Shown: positions 1 to 12,330 of the stretch, piece after piece
Layout of the letters: each line of letters begins with the position of its first letter
Position numbering within the stretch: the first letter of the stretch is position 1
Assembly: GCA_021234155.1 (NCBI GenBank)
Contig: JAJEKV010000005.1
Location: 23,387,584-23,451,583 of the forward strand
Source: Isoetes taiwanensis
Taxonomy: Eukaryota > Streptophyta > Lycopodiopsida > Isoetales > Isoetaceae
DNA: 64,000 nt
Direction of reading: 5' to 3'
Program-made: the position numbers and the translations under genes
Notes under the pieces: generated by a model
What the model was told of the DNA's origin: nothing
Databases searched by the model: none
Seen by the model: only the letters and a program-made list of their open reading frames with translations

Positions 1-702
1 TAGCACCAGCGGGAATCATCCCAAATGTCGCCGTTTATGATCAATTCACGCTATCGATTACTAACTCCGCACACTTTGGCACAACCCCGTGTCAAAAGTG
101 GAAGTTTCGCACAGATGTTGGCCGATATGCGGCAGCTTTGTAGAGGAAGTTCGTGGCTATTTGCTAGCAGCAAGAAGTCGCCAAAAGAGCATCGCCGACA
201 AGCATCGAGCGGTAAAGAGAGTTCGAAGTTGGAGATGATGTTTGGCTCAAGATTAAGGTGAAGCGGTAAGCTTCGGGATCGGCAATTGCAAGAAGCTTGC
301 TCCAAGGTGGGGCTGGACCTTTCAAAATAGTCGAGAAACTAGGCAATCAAGCCTACAAGCTAGACTTGCCCAGCACACCTAAAGATTCATAAGGTCTTCC
401 ACGTGAGTTTCTTTGAAGAGGCATACCCCAAATCCGGGCGAAGTCTTGGATTAATGCTTATTGTTGGAAATGATCGGAGGAACAAATGGAAATAGTTCCG
501 CAATTGATTCTTGATAAAGCTTTCAAGAAAACGAGGAGATCGAGAATTCCTCCAAAGATTTGGTCAAGTGGAAACACTTACCGTGGAAGACGCGACATGG
601 GTACTTAAGAAAGATTTAGTAAAGCGGTACCCACGGTTTATGGAGCAATGGGACGGCAAGGTCATCTCCAAGAAATCGGCTCAGGCATGTCGATTTGTGT
701 AG
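1..702 (+). pseudogene. D1 chromovirus: integrase C-terminus and chromodomain, broken
   Basis: This is the last part of a Ty3/gypsy polyprotein whose beginning lies left of the window. The first 50 bases read as the end of the integrase core (ESSQMSPFMIN), matching the same segment of D2 near 45850-45890. A connector with EHRRQAS near 190-215 follows. The chromodomain-like end (VEDATWVLKKDLVKRYP, then FMEQWDGK) lies at about 510-702 and matches D2 at 46340-46526. In this family the chromodomain tethers integrase to chromatin. The frame changes several times, so the copy cannot encode an intact protein as written, although some indels fall at CAG/CTG sites that are suspect in this assembly. 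Confidence 0.85.
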
Positions 703-1568
703 GTTAATTCTTGTATAATTAAGATTAATCTACGCATGCCACCTGCGCTTGGTATGGGTCGCATGCGTGTCACCGATGATGGGACCACTATGGTGATCTC
801 TAGGGCGTGGTGTAATGTCAATGTAGGCATGACCGCGTTTCCGCTTGGGCGAGTGGAAGGTAGATTAGTAAGTCTACTTCTGTTCCACGGAAGTAGACGA
901 CCTCGAGAGAAAGGAGGTCATTAAGGAATGCATTCATAGGAAAAGCACCTTTAGCCCCATATATGCTTTGATAGGAGGAATCTATCCTTGGCCCCCACCT
1001 TGAAGAAGGATATCCTCCACGCTGGGCAACTAGAGGTGTAGGCATGAGCGGCATATAGGCATGTAGGCGCTGTCTCCGCGGCCATAATGGAAGATTCACC
1101 CTCTTCCTACGCCGGGAGATTAGCCATGCATCCATGTAGATAGGTGGGTTGGTCACCATATAACCAAAAATTTTAATTAATAATTAAATGGTACTAACGT
1201 AGTGTCGACCTGCAGCGCGATGAGAAGCCCTGAGGGAAGGAGGTCGAAGCTATGAAGACTTGCAACACAAATTTTGTTGAAATGTGTTGCAAGGAGTCAA
1301 GGGTATCTCGAACGTTAATTTTAAATTTTGATAAACTTAATCGTAATGTTAAGTGAAGTTTAGAGTAATCTGTGTAGTAATGTTGTGAACTGATAAGTTA
1401 TTTTATAATATAATAATGTGATAAAAGTATTACCTTAAGGTAATCGTAATAAGCGTGTAAGTATTATAGTAGTATATCGTATGCATCGGGTTGATTGCGG
1501 GTTAGGAAGATCCCAAGGTGGGGAGAACCCGCGATCTTTGCGACTGACATCATTTCAAGGTGGGAGAA
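703..1568 (+). other. D1 3' untranslated region with stem-loop and polypurine tract
   Basis: This non-coding stretch lies between the pol stop and the 3' LTR and aligns with 46527-47434 of D2 and, inverted, 60453-61330 of D3. It holds a perfect 11-bp inverted repeat (CTTGCAACACA at 1259-1269 and TGTGTTGCAAG at 1283-1293) that is kept in all three copies. The polypurine tract that primes plus-strand DNA abuts the LTR at 1557-1568. A second near-identical purine run lies at 1515-1527. Confidence 0.75.
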
Positions 1569-3330
1569 TGTGGCGTTCCGGCCCGCGATTATCGCTCCGG
1601 GGCGTATATTATCTTGCCACGTCAGCGCACCGTACTCCACCCCGTTGGCGTATGCGCCAGCGTATAGCCAAGTGGGTAGCCCTAGGGGCAACTTGCTAGA
1701 ATGTGCATTAGTATTAATGTGCACATTTTCCAATGTACACATTAATGTGGGCACACATTTCCATGTGGCCACTTGATGCCAAGTGGGCCATACCCATAAA
1801 TGCAAGCAATGTGCACATTTTCCAATGTACACATTCATTAATGTGCACACACTTCCATGTGGGCACATTTGGCCACCTAGCCCTTAAAGGCAAGTGGGCC
1901 CATTACCAATTATCCCACATGCCAAAGGGGATAATTGGAAACCCTAGCCACCCCTTGTCTATATAGGGTTGGAAACCCTAACTAACCTAATTTTTCGATT
2001 TTAGGGTTTTGAACTGTTTTGGCTGCCTCAACAGACCAAAACCGCATCCCGAACTTCATTTGGGAGAATTGCAACCTTAGTTTCTCTAGATTGAGCGTTT
2101 CGGCCAGGATGGTGGGAGCTCAGTCGGGAGGAGTCTCTCAAGGATCGGTATTTGGCCAATTAGATAGTCTAAACCTGTTTTAGTCATTGAATCGAGTAGG
2201 TTTAGCCTATTAAGTTGCCCATAGCGACCCTCTAGAACTCTAGATAGCGATTCTAACTAAAGAACCTAACTCTATGATATAGATTAGATCTTGTTCTTTA
2301 GTTCTTACGTGATATACATGGATGATGTATCTCTGTGAACTCCTTGTATTGGGAAGGGGTAGAGACCTAAAGCTTTGTAGTTGATGCTCCTAGAGTAGCC
2401 TCTCTAGCACATTTGTAGTTAAACTGCGTACAATAGCCCGCTTTGTGTTGTGTTCTTAGGGGTCGAACCGGTTGATAAGGGTGGGTGTGTCCATAGCGGT
2501 TGCTCTCTCGGGATGTAAAGTCTGCCCTGAGAGAACCGCTTGCGGACTAACTTAATACTCGGGGAATGCGTGCACCACAGGTATGAGTTCGACACCCGTT
2601 GGGGATAAGAAGCCGTGCTGGCGGCGGTGCCACCGGGGGTTTCAGCGAGGTCCCGTGTGCGTGGTTGTCTTGCACGAGGGGGGACACATTAGGTGGTGGT
2701 AGTTCCTTCAAGTGGGTTAAAGTCAGTGCGGACGGTTGGTGTCCTCTAGTGCACTGCTATGGCATTGATCATCGGTGGGAGAGAAACCTCCCTACACCTC
2801 ATCAGATGCAGGGAGATGTAACACGGCTATAGCCCCTTGGCTATGATCCCGATCGCTCTACGGTCCAACCCGAAGTTCTTCAACCTATCCGCAAAGTAAT
2901 GCCAGAGGGGCGGATGGAGTGGACAACCCTAAGCCATGTTCATGTGCCCGGCCAAATCCATTGCCATGAATTCACATGCGCAATGAACTCGAGACCCAAG
3001 CCGTCGATCATCCCATTGAGTCTGAGCCTTGGGTAGGATTCCCTATGTGATGTCTTGATCTTTGTCTATGCAGATATGTGGAGGGCCATCCTTCGTGATG
3101 GTCATATGATATTGATGTATGTGCTACTTGACATGTATGTTTACGCTTCCATGACTAGGTAGGCCCCGGAGGAGGCGGGTGCAATGACCCTTCCACTCTT
3201 CCCACTGGAACCCGTCAGTTCACGGTGTCGTCATGTGGAGGGCCTCAGTTAGCATGGAGCTGGTATGGGGATGAACTCCTGTTTGTATCACGGTGAGGGC
3301 ACAGTGATATCACAGTAGGGGAGCGTCACA
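1569..3330 (+). repeat. 3' LTR of chromovirus D1
   Basis: The LTR begins TGTGGCGTTCC directly after the polypurine tract and ends CGTCACA, which gives the usual TG...CA boundaries. At 1762 bp it is longer than the D2 LTRs (1588 and 1558 bp) and close to D3 (1693 bp). It shares the D2 LTR's internal order: a region of short repeats around ATGTGCACATTTTCC (1716-1740, again 1808-1835), then a TATA-like TCTATATAGGG near 1958-1970, then U5. The next bases (3331 on) belong to family B copy III, so D1 inserted into that copy. The 5' LTR is outside the window. Confidence 0.85.
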
Positions 3331-4522
3331 ACGGCAATCTCCGCGTCATCCGGTATCTTACGTTTTACGCACCTCGTAAAGCATCTTGAAGAGAGGTGGT
3401 GAGAGGTGCATGTAGAAAGGCGAGCCGATCAAGGAGGCAACTTGAGCGTCCGTCTTTGAAAGGTTTTGAACTTGAGTGCTGAAATTTTCACGATTCCGAT
3501 TGTACAAGGCATTGAGCTTAGCAATATTTCGTCCTTGGTACTCGGAGGAGCGGCTTTGGACTTCTTGTGCTCCAATAAATTCTAATTTCTGATTGGGCTG
3601 AGCCTTTGTTGATCTGCATGAGTTGGCTGACTTGAGCTTGTGCACTTTTGAGATCCGCATGAGCACGTAAGAGAGCTTCATGCTTGTCTTGAAGTTTGGC
3701 CTCAAAGTTGCAACTTGGCGATTCGCGGCTTGAAGGTCTGGTGTCTTGTCGAGGCCTCTAGTGCCTATTGAACCCAGCTCATAAGAGCGTCTTGGGATTC
3801 TTGTAACTTGAGAGCGGCGGCTTGAGCATCCTGGCGATCTTGATACAACAAGCGACGGGGTGTTGTGGTGGTGGAGGCAGGCTGTTGCTGGTTTTTGTGA
3901 TGTTTGGGAAAAATGGTGGGAGCCCCGGATGGTGTAGCGGAGGAGAGCGTGACATGGGTGTGCGGACTGTGGACATGACCCGAGGGGAAGGCGGGGTGTG
4001 AGTGCCGGCTTGGTGAGTTATTGGAAGGGCGGCCCGAGTGGAAGTATGAGAATTGGTGGTGTGGGAGGGAAGTAATGTGGATGAGGGCTTGAAAGTGGCC
4101 TCCCATTTAAACTTCGAAATGGAAGTGGTACCCTAAAGGCGGTCCATTTCTTGGAGAAGACGATAGAACATCATTTGGGGCCCAATCTATGTGGTGTTTG
4201 GAGTGTGTAGCGATGATGACCAGGTTATAGAAAGGCTTATTGATATGGGTGTTCTTGATAGAATACCCAAGGAACTTCGCCCGCGAGAAATTTAACAAAG
4301 GTGTCGTGAGGCTTGTCGATATTGGTCGGGGCGATGGACATTGGCATGATAAGCGGTGCACCAAACTCGTGACATCGAGATCGTATGGCGGAACCATGAT
4401 ACACAAAGGGGTGTGCAAGGGAATATGAAATACCTCGAAATCAAATGTTGAGTCGGTGAAATGGTGGTGCCATCGACCCGCGATGGTGTAGCCTTACTGG
4501 TACGATTAGCGATATTGGCGAT
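3331..4522 (-). pseudogene. Family B copy III: fragment of the 3' coiled-coil region
   Basis: On the minus strand this segment matches copy B2 from about 25062 down to 23866. It shows the same coiled-coil blocks (ISKVHKLKSANSC in one frame, NIAKLNALYNRNREN and STQVQNLSKTDAQVASL in another) and the block FLGYSIKNTHINKPFYN at about 4205-4270. The left end was made by insertion of D1. The right end, at about 4522, meets the plus-strand LTR of copy I head to head. No start or end of the coding region is present. It may be the distal part of the element whose proximal part is copy II, with copy I lodged between them. Confidence 0.7.
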
Positions 4523-4525
4523 ATT

Positions 4526-5094
4526 GCCTCACAGTACCGGGACTATTCATGCATCTGACCGGACGGGTCAAGCTCAAGGATCCTCGGTCGACCCGCGGGT
4601 CAGCCATCAAAGGCTCGTGAGAGAAGCCCAAGCGGCCGAACCACGCAGTCAAAGCCTTTGGTAGTCAACAAGAGGCGCCGGACAAGGACAAGTGGCCCGC
4701 ACCCCACGCGGCGTCGGCGTCCGGCGTGATTCTAGGCACTTCAAGAGGCACCGCCAACATTCCACCTGCATCGGGCCTCCTTCGAGTGACGCAAGATCCC
4801 GGTCGAGTGTCTATATTGGGCCCAAGGCCATTGTACTATATATATGAGTAGAGCTAGCACATGAGTTTTTAGAGGAGTTTTGAGTCTTGTCTCCTTTCGG
4901 TTTTCTCTCTATTAGAGCTCATGTATGTTCATCATTGATATCAAGGAAGCTTATCATCTTTCTCTCATTTGTTCTGTTTTCTTCTTCTTCTTCTTCTCTT
5001 CTTGCAAATCCCGCATGACATAGTCCCGGACTCTCTGTTAGATCCACGGGTCCTCCACAGGAGCTGTCTTCCGGAGTTCGAACCCCCCCAAACA
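4526..5094 (+). repeat. 5' LTR of family B copy I
   Basis: It aligns along its length with the B2 LTR (32178-32742, minus). Shared blocks include GACTATTCATGCATCTGAC near 4541, the TATA box at 4836-4845 (ACTATATATATGAG), the pyrimidine-rich TTC run near 4978-5000 and the terminal CCCCAAACA at about 5086-5094. The first 10 or so bases (TGTTAGT in the other copies) are missing or altered at the junction with copy III, so the left boundary is approximate. The primer site expected just after 5094 is barely recognisable (TCGCCATTGCC near 5097). Confidence 0.8.
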
Positions 5095-6236
5095 CATCGC
5101 CATTGCCGCAGTGCGATTCTATCCTACTTTTCTTAAATCGCCATATGTATAGTAATTTCCGCCCGGAAGAACTCCTTTCTCGACGGCCTCTCCGCTTGGG
5201 CGCCATCGGCGTCGAAGCTGTTCGCGACATGTATGGAACTACTTATGACATAGAGGGAGGCCATCTTCGTCTAGGGCTCGGTCGGCGCCACCAACCCCTC
5301 GTGTCTCACATCGTCCCGGTTCCGCCCAAGCGTGCAAACATTGCTCACAACCTCGGTCCCTCATCACTATCGGGGAGCCTTATCGGGGCTCAACCTTCTC
5401 AACCGTACTTTCATACCCCGAACATGCCTATATCCATCATTCTTGGGGCCATACGCCTCTTCCTTCACAACCATCATCTCCCGGGTGGAACACGGCTATC
5501 CACCGCGTCTCCTTTAAGCCTACCGGGAATATCCTTTCCCTCGTTTCCCCTTTGCCCTTCCTGTTTACAACCTTCACGGATCTCAAAACCAATGCTCCGG
5601 CTACTTGGTTTCTCAACCACCGTCACCCCTTCATCGGGGTCCTTCCGGCACATGCCACCTCCAACTCAACCTCAATATCCTCACTATCTTGTTCTGTCCA
5701 GCCCGGCACTTTCATCTACCTTTCGGACTCTGGCCCGGCTTATCCCACCTTTGGCAACCACGAAGGCAAACCGTTAGACCAAAGTGCTCGGGCCCACATG
5801 GAAGAATTTGAGGCTCTAGCTGTCCTAAATGGTCATCGCAACCTCAACTGAAATTCCACATCTTTTCCACCACCCTCGTGGCTCTCCTCATCAATGGCTC
5901 ATGTCCAACAAAGCCATTGGAAACAAGACAGGTCGAAATGAGAGCGCTTTTTACGTCTCATTATGGCACCACGGATGATGATCAACTTCATCTCAAGCAA
6001 CTCAATGAACTTCAACAAGAGCCCGCAGTCTGCGGGATTTTGCGGATCGACTTCACGATACGCTAAAGTAAGCTCAAGGAGTACCCACCCACGGCCAGTT
6101 TTGGTGCGGTTTCTCCAAGGACTTCCTCCGGCTATTAGACTCATGGTGAATACTGCGTCCCAAGACTTTGGAGCGGGGCTATCGACCTTGTCAATCCCTT
6201 CGATCAATGTTTCCTCCCCCGTAGCTCTTCAAAAGC
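5095..6236 (+). pseudogene. Family B copy I gag, N-terminal part
   Basis: This encodes the capsid-like part of Gag. The reading is spread over several frames. Recognisable blocks are DIEGGHL near 5250, a proline- and serine-rich middle, QSARAHMEEFEALAVLNGH near 5770-5840, ALLINGSCPTK at about 5880-5915, and the capsid core motif LHLKQLNELQQEP at about 5985-6030. The same blocks appear in B2 (31316-32129) and copy II (21122-21679 and 22009-22225). Gag is cut at 6236 by the element at 6237-10170 and resumes at 10171. Confidence 0.75.
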
Positions 6237-9200
6237 CGGGTCTCACCATTGAAACCCCTCGTATGACCCAAAGGCGTGGTGGGTAGGGGTTTTGCACTCT
6301 CGGCGTCCGTATCACGGACCGGCCCCTCATCTGATGACCACCATTTCCCCGTAGGTGGTCGAGAAGGGGGAGTTGGGCGGGAAGGTCCGATCCGTAGCAT
6401 CTACGTTAGGGCCTACTCCAACTCCGAGTTGAAATTTTCCGGTTATGTCTTGGTTTTCCGCCGAGACAATTCCTTCTGTTATTCCTTCACGGCTTCAAAT
6501 GAGGAATCGTTACGCAACACCTTTGATCCGCATGCATGCGGTTGCCGATTCTTTGCAAAAGCGACTTGCTTTTCTAGGTTTTCTCTTCCAAAAGCGGAAT
6601 GGTGCGCAAGATCTTGGGATTAGGTATTAGTGCAACATTTGAGGAGTAGATTAACATCGGTGTTGATTTTTAGGTCGAGAAGAAATCATACTAGATATTT
6701 GGAGTTTCCATTTCCTTGATTGATTTGCAAAATGGTCTTAACCTGATTTCTTTTGTTGCTTGTGTCTGGCGTTGTTAGGCCGAGATAGAAGCGTATATGA
6801 GCTACAATTAAATTTGGAGCTTCGTAAAATGGTTTTGCAACTATGCATCTCTTTTTCGTAGCCCAAAAAAAAGGTATTGTCGCGGGTTTTGAAGCATCTA
6901 TTTTAGATCTACTTTGATTTATAGGGAATCAATATCTTTGAATGGTGTTGACGAAATGGATTGTGACAAAAATAGAACGATCTGTAAGGCCTTTTTTTAT
7001 TCCATTCTTTTCTTCTGTACTTCATGGTGCATCTATCTAACTAACCACCAATGGAGGTCGGAAACACCTGAGATGTTTGTATTGCTTTATCATTATCTTT
7101 TCTTTCCTATTAGTTTTCATTTGAAAGTACAATACATAACCGGCGTCTCCTATTGATTTTTGAGAATGCTCTTCCTCTCTATTACCTGAGATCATGTAGT
7201 TGTGAAGCCAAAAATTCTACATAGTGATTGTGAAGTAGGATAAGCCAGCTAATCCGGTAGCTCAATTATGTATAAGCATGAATTGCTTTTAGCTGCTTTC
7301 TCATGCTTTTAAGCTGTAGGCTTTTGCTTTTAAGCGGGTTCGAACGGCCACGGGTTACAAATGAAGCTCGTAGGTTTTTGGATGTCGGGGTTGGAAGATC
7401 AAGAATCAGCTCTGATGGGCGTCTCTTGGGCTCTCGGTGGCTTTTTCTATTAAAATAAAGAACCCGAAAGGCATGGTATCATATTCATTTGTCTTACTAA
7501 ATTTTTTTTTTTTTTTAGTTACGGATTGCTTACAACCTTCTTGATCGCTTGTAGGTTGTTGTATATGTCATAGTGGATAGACATAGTTGGCTACCGGTTA
7601 GGGGTGTCATATCGAAGGTTTTGTTTTAAGGACAAGTGGATATTTTCATCTTGGAGATATGTTATGATGTGTTTAAATTCTTCTTTGTACACTTGGCGAT
7701 TTTCTCTTTGCCATGACTCTCTTGTAAATGGAAATGTATCGGTCGGATCGTAGGCATCAATTGCCAATAGATGTCACCTATTCCTATCCAACCGTTGTTT
7801 GCTCCACAGTACAACCCTAGATGTCCACAGCGTTTACATCGACAAAATGTATACCCACATTGTTCGAACAAGCTTGTCTCCATTCTAATGCTAGATGTTA
7901 GTTTTCACGGCATAATGAAGTTTTTTATTCTTTGCGATGATCAAATCCAAATATGGTCCCTATTTGGTCCGTCCCTGATTGATGGAAAAGATATTGGGTA
8001 CATAATCTTTGGACTCTGCAAATTTATCGGCATTCTGTTTTTTTTCAAAGAGGTTCTTGTGAAATATTTTTTAAGAGGGGCTACGTTAATGTCTTGAAAT
8101 AAGATTATCGAAATTGTTAATAAGGTGGTACATTTCTTTTGTCGGGTTCTTTGTGGTAGACACGGGGAGCGGGGGGTCTTGCAATCACACAAGCAAAGGT
8201 ATACCATGATGTGTAAACCGATATAGATTTGCCTTTCTTTGCCATCCATAGAAATAATAGATTCTTGGAAAGTGACACTTTTTTGAAAATTGTTTTCTCA
8301 AAGCTTAAAATCCTCGCTTTAACCAATAATTTTACTGTCATTTTTCGTTCATGAATTATGAAGTTGATTGAGATTTGTAGGTTTTATAATTCAACGTGGT
8401 AATTAAAAGTCTACATCGGATGCCAATAGAAATTACGTTAGTGAATGTGGGTGTTCATTTATTCGAGGCAAGGGAACTTGGTTTGTCAAACTTTGGAGAA
8501 GTTTACGTCCGAGGCATATCCGGGTGGTGCTTGTTGTAAGCTCTATGGTTATGTGCATGATAAGTTGATTCCTTTGATTGTTTCTCTGAACTTTTTTATT
8601 CTTAGACAAGGACAAAGTTTTCTCGGGGCAAGAGCTTTGAGCTTGGGTGTTTTAAGATAATGATTCAAATTTTTTTGGTGGTAAGGGCCATAATGAAACT
8701 CTTGATTCATTTATTGATGCCCCCTCTCGGGTGGTATTTATTTTCTTTGCGGGTTGACATTGTGATTCTTGCTGAAAGGTGTAGCGGGGGTTATGTGGTT
8801 TTGATATATTCTATGGTACTATTGTCGAAATGTCCTTTATTGGCGCACATTATCATTATATGACCTATTTGAATATGAAACGCGTTTCCTCGTGCAAAAG
8901 AATGCGCAATGGCGGTGTGTATTGTAAAATCTAGGTGGTTATCCTTGCTAGGTATCCGAGGTCTTTTTATACTTCTATAGGTGCATTATGACTTGATTGT
9001 GCTTCAGCAATGAGCGATAATGGCAATATGTCAATGCAAGTTGACAAAATGTGGTTCCAACATGTTGGCTTATTGAAGGCATTTTTTCAAAAGGGATCTG
9101 ATTTAAGGAGTGGTGATATAAAACCCAATCATCTTTTAGTTCCATCCACAATGCTCAATTTTTTCTTAATATGTTTCCTTTGCCAAGCCTTTCTAGACTA

Positions 9201-10170
9201 TGAAGGACAATAAGGACCATTGCGATTTCATTACAAAAGTTGGGATATTAGGAGCAAGAGAAATATAGAACCTGCTTAAAAGCTTATGGATCTTGATTTC
9301 AATTTTAATGGCTTCATCAACATTCACCTTTGATAAAGCATGTTGAATTTGCAGGAGGTTATTGTCGGCAAAAATCATTAAGATTTGTGGGATGCAATTG
9401 AAATGTTAATACATACCAAACTGAGAATATTCAAGCATAGGCTTTGATGCCTAAAAAAACAAGCTAACATCATCAACGTTGGTAATGGAAGTCCTAAGGC
9501 ATTTGTGGATGAAGAGAGCTAGAACATATGGTCAAAACAAGCACAATGACAAATGATGAGAAAACATGGCGATAAATATGAGGAAAAGGAAGCTGGAATG
9601 ATGAAAAAGATGTAAGAGAATTAGGCAATCAAAGTCACCAAAATATATACCCTACATAAGTAGGATACAAATATCCATGGTACTTTGCCATTACGTTGAT
9701 GGGTCTTCTATAAATAATGTGGTCCAAAGGGATTCCATCATTTATGTGCAAGTTCTCGAGCCCCTTATATATTGGCCAATTGCTTGGTTGAACTCCTCTT
9801 GTTGCGGTGAACTCCTCTTCTGAAACATCCATTTAAACAGGTTGAAAGAGTATCATTGGTGTCCATTTCGTATGCGTGAAGCCACATTTACAACGCACGC
9901 GGCGTTTACTAAGGGTTTGGGCACACGTTTTGAAATTTTATTTATTACGTATATAGGGGTAGGGTGCACAAACACAAACTCAAGTACAAGATCGGGTAGG
10001 GGTATGTAAAAACTAGGATCGTCCAGAAAGTACATCTACGGAAGGGGCTTGGAAACTGGTTTTCCTATTTACGTATGTAGGGGTTTCCACCTCCAAAAGT
10101 AGGTATCTGGGGTTTTCTGGACCCCTTGCCTTGAATGTGGTATCCCCATATGCCTAGGTGAGACCCCGGG
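6237..10170. mobile_element. 3.9 kb insertion with short terminal inverted repeats, probable DNA transposon
   Basis: The insertion splits copy I gag. Its ends are inverted repeats (CGGGTCTCACC at the left; GGTGAGACCCCGGG at the right). The flanks look like a 9-bp target duplication with one mismatch (TTCAAAAGC at 6228-6236, TTCAAGAGC at 10171-10179), and uninterrupted B2 carries only one TTCAAGAGC there. A 9-bp duplication fits Mutator-like elements better than hAT (8 bp), but the TIR is very short. The interior is AT-rich with only small open frames; I found no transposase motif, so it may be non-autonomous. An 18-T run lies near 7502. Confidence 0.65.
9635..9832 (-). CDS. Small open frame inside the 3.9 kb insertion, unknown
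   Basis: A 65-codon frame on the minus strand begins MDVSEEEFTATRG and has a balanced, protein-like composition with no low-complexity runs. It could be a first exon or a captured gene fragment. I recognise no domain, and the only reasons to list it are its start codon and composition. The rest of the insertion (6237-9634 and 9833-10170) holds nothing I can support as a gene. Confidence 0.2.
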   Translation of the reverse strand: MDVSEEEFTATRGVQPSNWPIYKGLENLHINDGIPLDHIIYRRPINVMAKYHGYLYPTYVGYIFW

Positions 10171-11330
10171 TTCAAGAGCTCCGTTCATTCCACTGTCATG
10201 GTTCCACAAGCAATTTGTTCGGCCTCAACACGCTAATCCACAGTAGCGATCAAATCACGGTGCCATATTTGCAAATACCAAGGCCATTTGGCAAATGAGT
10301 GCAACTCCACCAATGGCCGCCTCATTGCAAGCGATGCAACATGTGCAATCATGCCCACGGAAGAGTGCACTTCGCACTCATCCCACCGCCGTTCCGCAAC
10401 AAAATGGTTTATCAAGTGCAAACCACACCTCGGCAACAATCGCACTATCGGCCCACCGCCCGGGTGCAACCCGCGCCAACTCTATCGACCGCCCGGGGGC
10501 AACCACGGGGATCAACCAGCGTCCTCCTTTTGATCCTTCTAAAGCTTCGGTGTTATCCTTTGTCAGAATGGGGTCATACCACCACGCGGCGTGTCCTCAA
10601 CTTCCACAAGTTCAGTGCGGCTTCACGGCACCAATCCGACCACATCGTCCGCCTCCGCGGCTTACCAACTCGGATTGCTAATGGCAAACAAGGCCGAGAC
10701 CAGTTCTTAAAAGCCACCAAGGCGCCTCGGCAATCCACGCTATCAACCAGCTCCGACAAATCAACCTCAATTTGGATCAACAAGCACAAGAGGAAATTTT
10801 TCAGGCACTTAATCCTCCCGTCCGGTAGTCAAATTGGGTTGGTTTAGTTTCCGCGCCGGACCAAGGCATCACGTCCCTTGACCATTATTCCGAATGGCCG
10901 CAGCACGCCCTTTCTTTGTGGACACCATTCCTCGGTGGACGAAAAAAGGTACACTTTGCACGACTTGGAGAAGCTCATGCCACATGTCATGCCCAAAGTT
11001 AAGCCAAAGCATTTTGAACCTCATGCAAGGCTGGCTTTGAAGGCCGCACATTGGCAAGCGTTCATGCCCACCACGAGCTCAACAAAGACAAGATACCCCT
11101 TCCACATCTCAACCTCCGCTCTCGGGCGTATCCCAATATTGCTGCCGGGGTTGACTTACTCAAAGAAGTTCTTTGCTTCCACCTTACGCACTCCGCTTTT
11201 GATGGAACCAATGATCCTTTTCCCATGTGCCTCTAGAACTCCAAGAGGAGCTAGCCAAGATCAAAATTCCTTTAAGCTTGGCAACCATTTTGAAACTACG
11301 TCACGCTCTCAAGGACCGGTTACCACTCCC
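10171..11330 (+). pseudogene. Family B copy I gag, C-terminal part with CCHC zinc knuckle
   Basis: Gag resumes after the insertion. A perfect nucleocapsid zinc knuckle of spacing CX2CX4HX4C lies at 10261-10302 (CHICKYQGHLANEC). It binds the element's RNA during packaging. A proline- and glutamine-rich linker follows. Near 10930-11010 is a block also found in B2 at about 30190-30270, then one around LNKDKIPLPHLN (about 11075-11120) that leads into the protease. Frames change repeatedly. Copies B2 and II show the same knuckle at 30891-30932 and 21255-21296. Confidence 0.8.
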
Positions 11331-12330
11331 AAGCTGTTTTAGTTGGGGCTGGCCCTCTACACCCACGGTCCATGCCACGGTGGGTAATCGACAAGTCAAC
11401 CATGTTCAAATAGATGGAGGTAAGCGCGGTCAATCTCATCCGCGGGATAAACTCCGCCAAACAAATGGGCATCACACAACTCTTTTCGGGCCCCATATGA
11501 CATCAAATTGGCTAATGGCCATATCACGCGACCTCAAGGCGTCACACCTATTCTTCACATCAACATTGGTGATCTCCGGCTTCCCCATGGAATTTGGAGT
11601 TTGGAAAGGCGGCGAAGATCCGGTGACTATGAAATGCTGGTCGGCGACCTTTTCTCCGCCAGGGCAAAGAGTATCCATTCTTGGGCCCGCGGACCGTTAG
11701 TCATCAGCGATGGTCATCTCAATGCCACCATGGACTTGCAAGCAGGCGGGGATCATTTACGTTGACAATCTCGGAACCCTCTCTCTCGAACCGCAGTTTG
11801 AAGAAGCTCGAAATATTTATCAAGTTCGGGCTCCACGGGAGTGCGCCTCACGTCATCCTACCGGAATATCTTTGATCCTTGGGGCGAAATGACTCTTGAT
11901 CGGGGACCCGTATGGCTGCTTTGCTTGACCCTTACGGCTCCTTGCAATGCATCCAATGTGTTGATCACTTTTCCCCGATCTTTGCACCTCCCCGCAACTC
12001 TGTTGATGTACCGCGTCATGAAGCAACCTCTGGCGGATGGCCCGGCAACCCCTCTTTTTCACCGCATAAAGTGCCGCGCGTCCGGTTATGCTCAACCTCC
12101 ACACACATTGTCCGGGATCTTGAGTCATACCCCATATTCGGACTCGAAGTCGAAATTATGGGCGTCGGCAACAATCAACTGTCCGCATTGCTTTGCCAAT
12201 CTTCCGCTCCTTATAAATAACGGGGCGTCAGGCATTCAAAAATTCAAACACATTTTAGCACGGTTACAAAGATCTTGGGGAATCAACAAAAGCTTGGGGA
12301 ACTCACCATTTCCTACCAAATCGATGCGAC
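11331..12330 (+). pseudogene. Family B copy I aspartic protease and spacer to RT
   Basis: The retropepsin-like site is VNHVQIDGG (about 11393-11420). In B2 the same site reads IDGGSAVNLI, the usual position of the catalytic aspartate, followed by KLANGHIT and GVTPILHINIGDL (about 11505-11575 here). The protease cuts the Gag-Pol polyprotein. The region from about 11760 to 12330 is the spacer to RT and matches B2 28890-29480. The frame is broken many times, with extra or missing bases concentrated where B2 has CAG or CTG. Confidence 0.65.

Noticed and set aside
4521-4535. GCCTC at the copy I LTR start as the partner of GCCTC beside the B2 LTR (32743), which would make the whole block one insertion
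   Set aside because: The family B LTR itself has GCCTCC at this position, so the match is expected from the LTR sequence and is no evidence for a target duplication.
7662-7883. Minus-strand frame with a cysteine-rich CRCKRCGHLGLYCG segment in the 3.9 kb insertion
   Set aside because: The cysteine spacing fits no zinc finger I know well, the frame is short and the plus strand is also open there.
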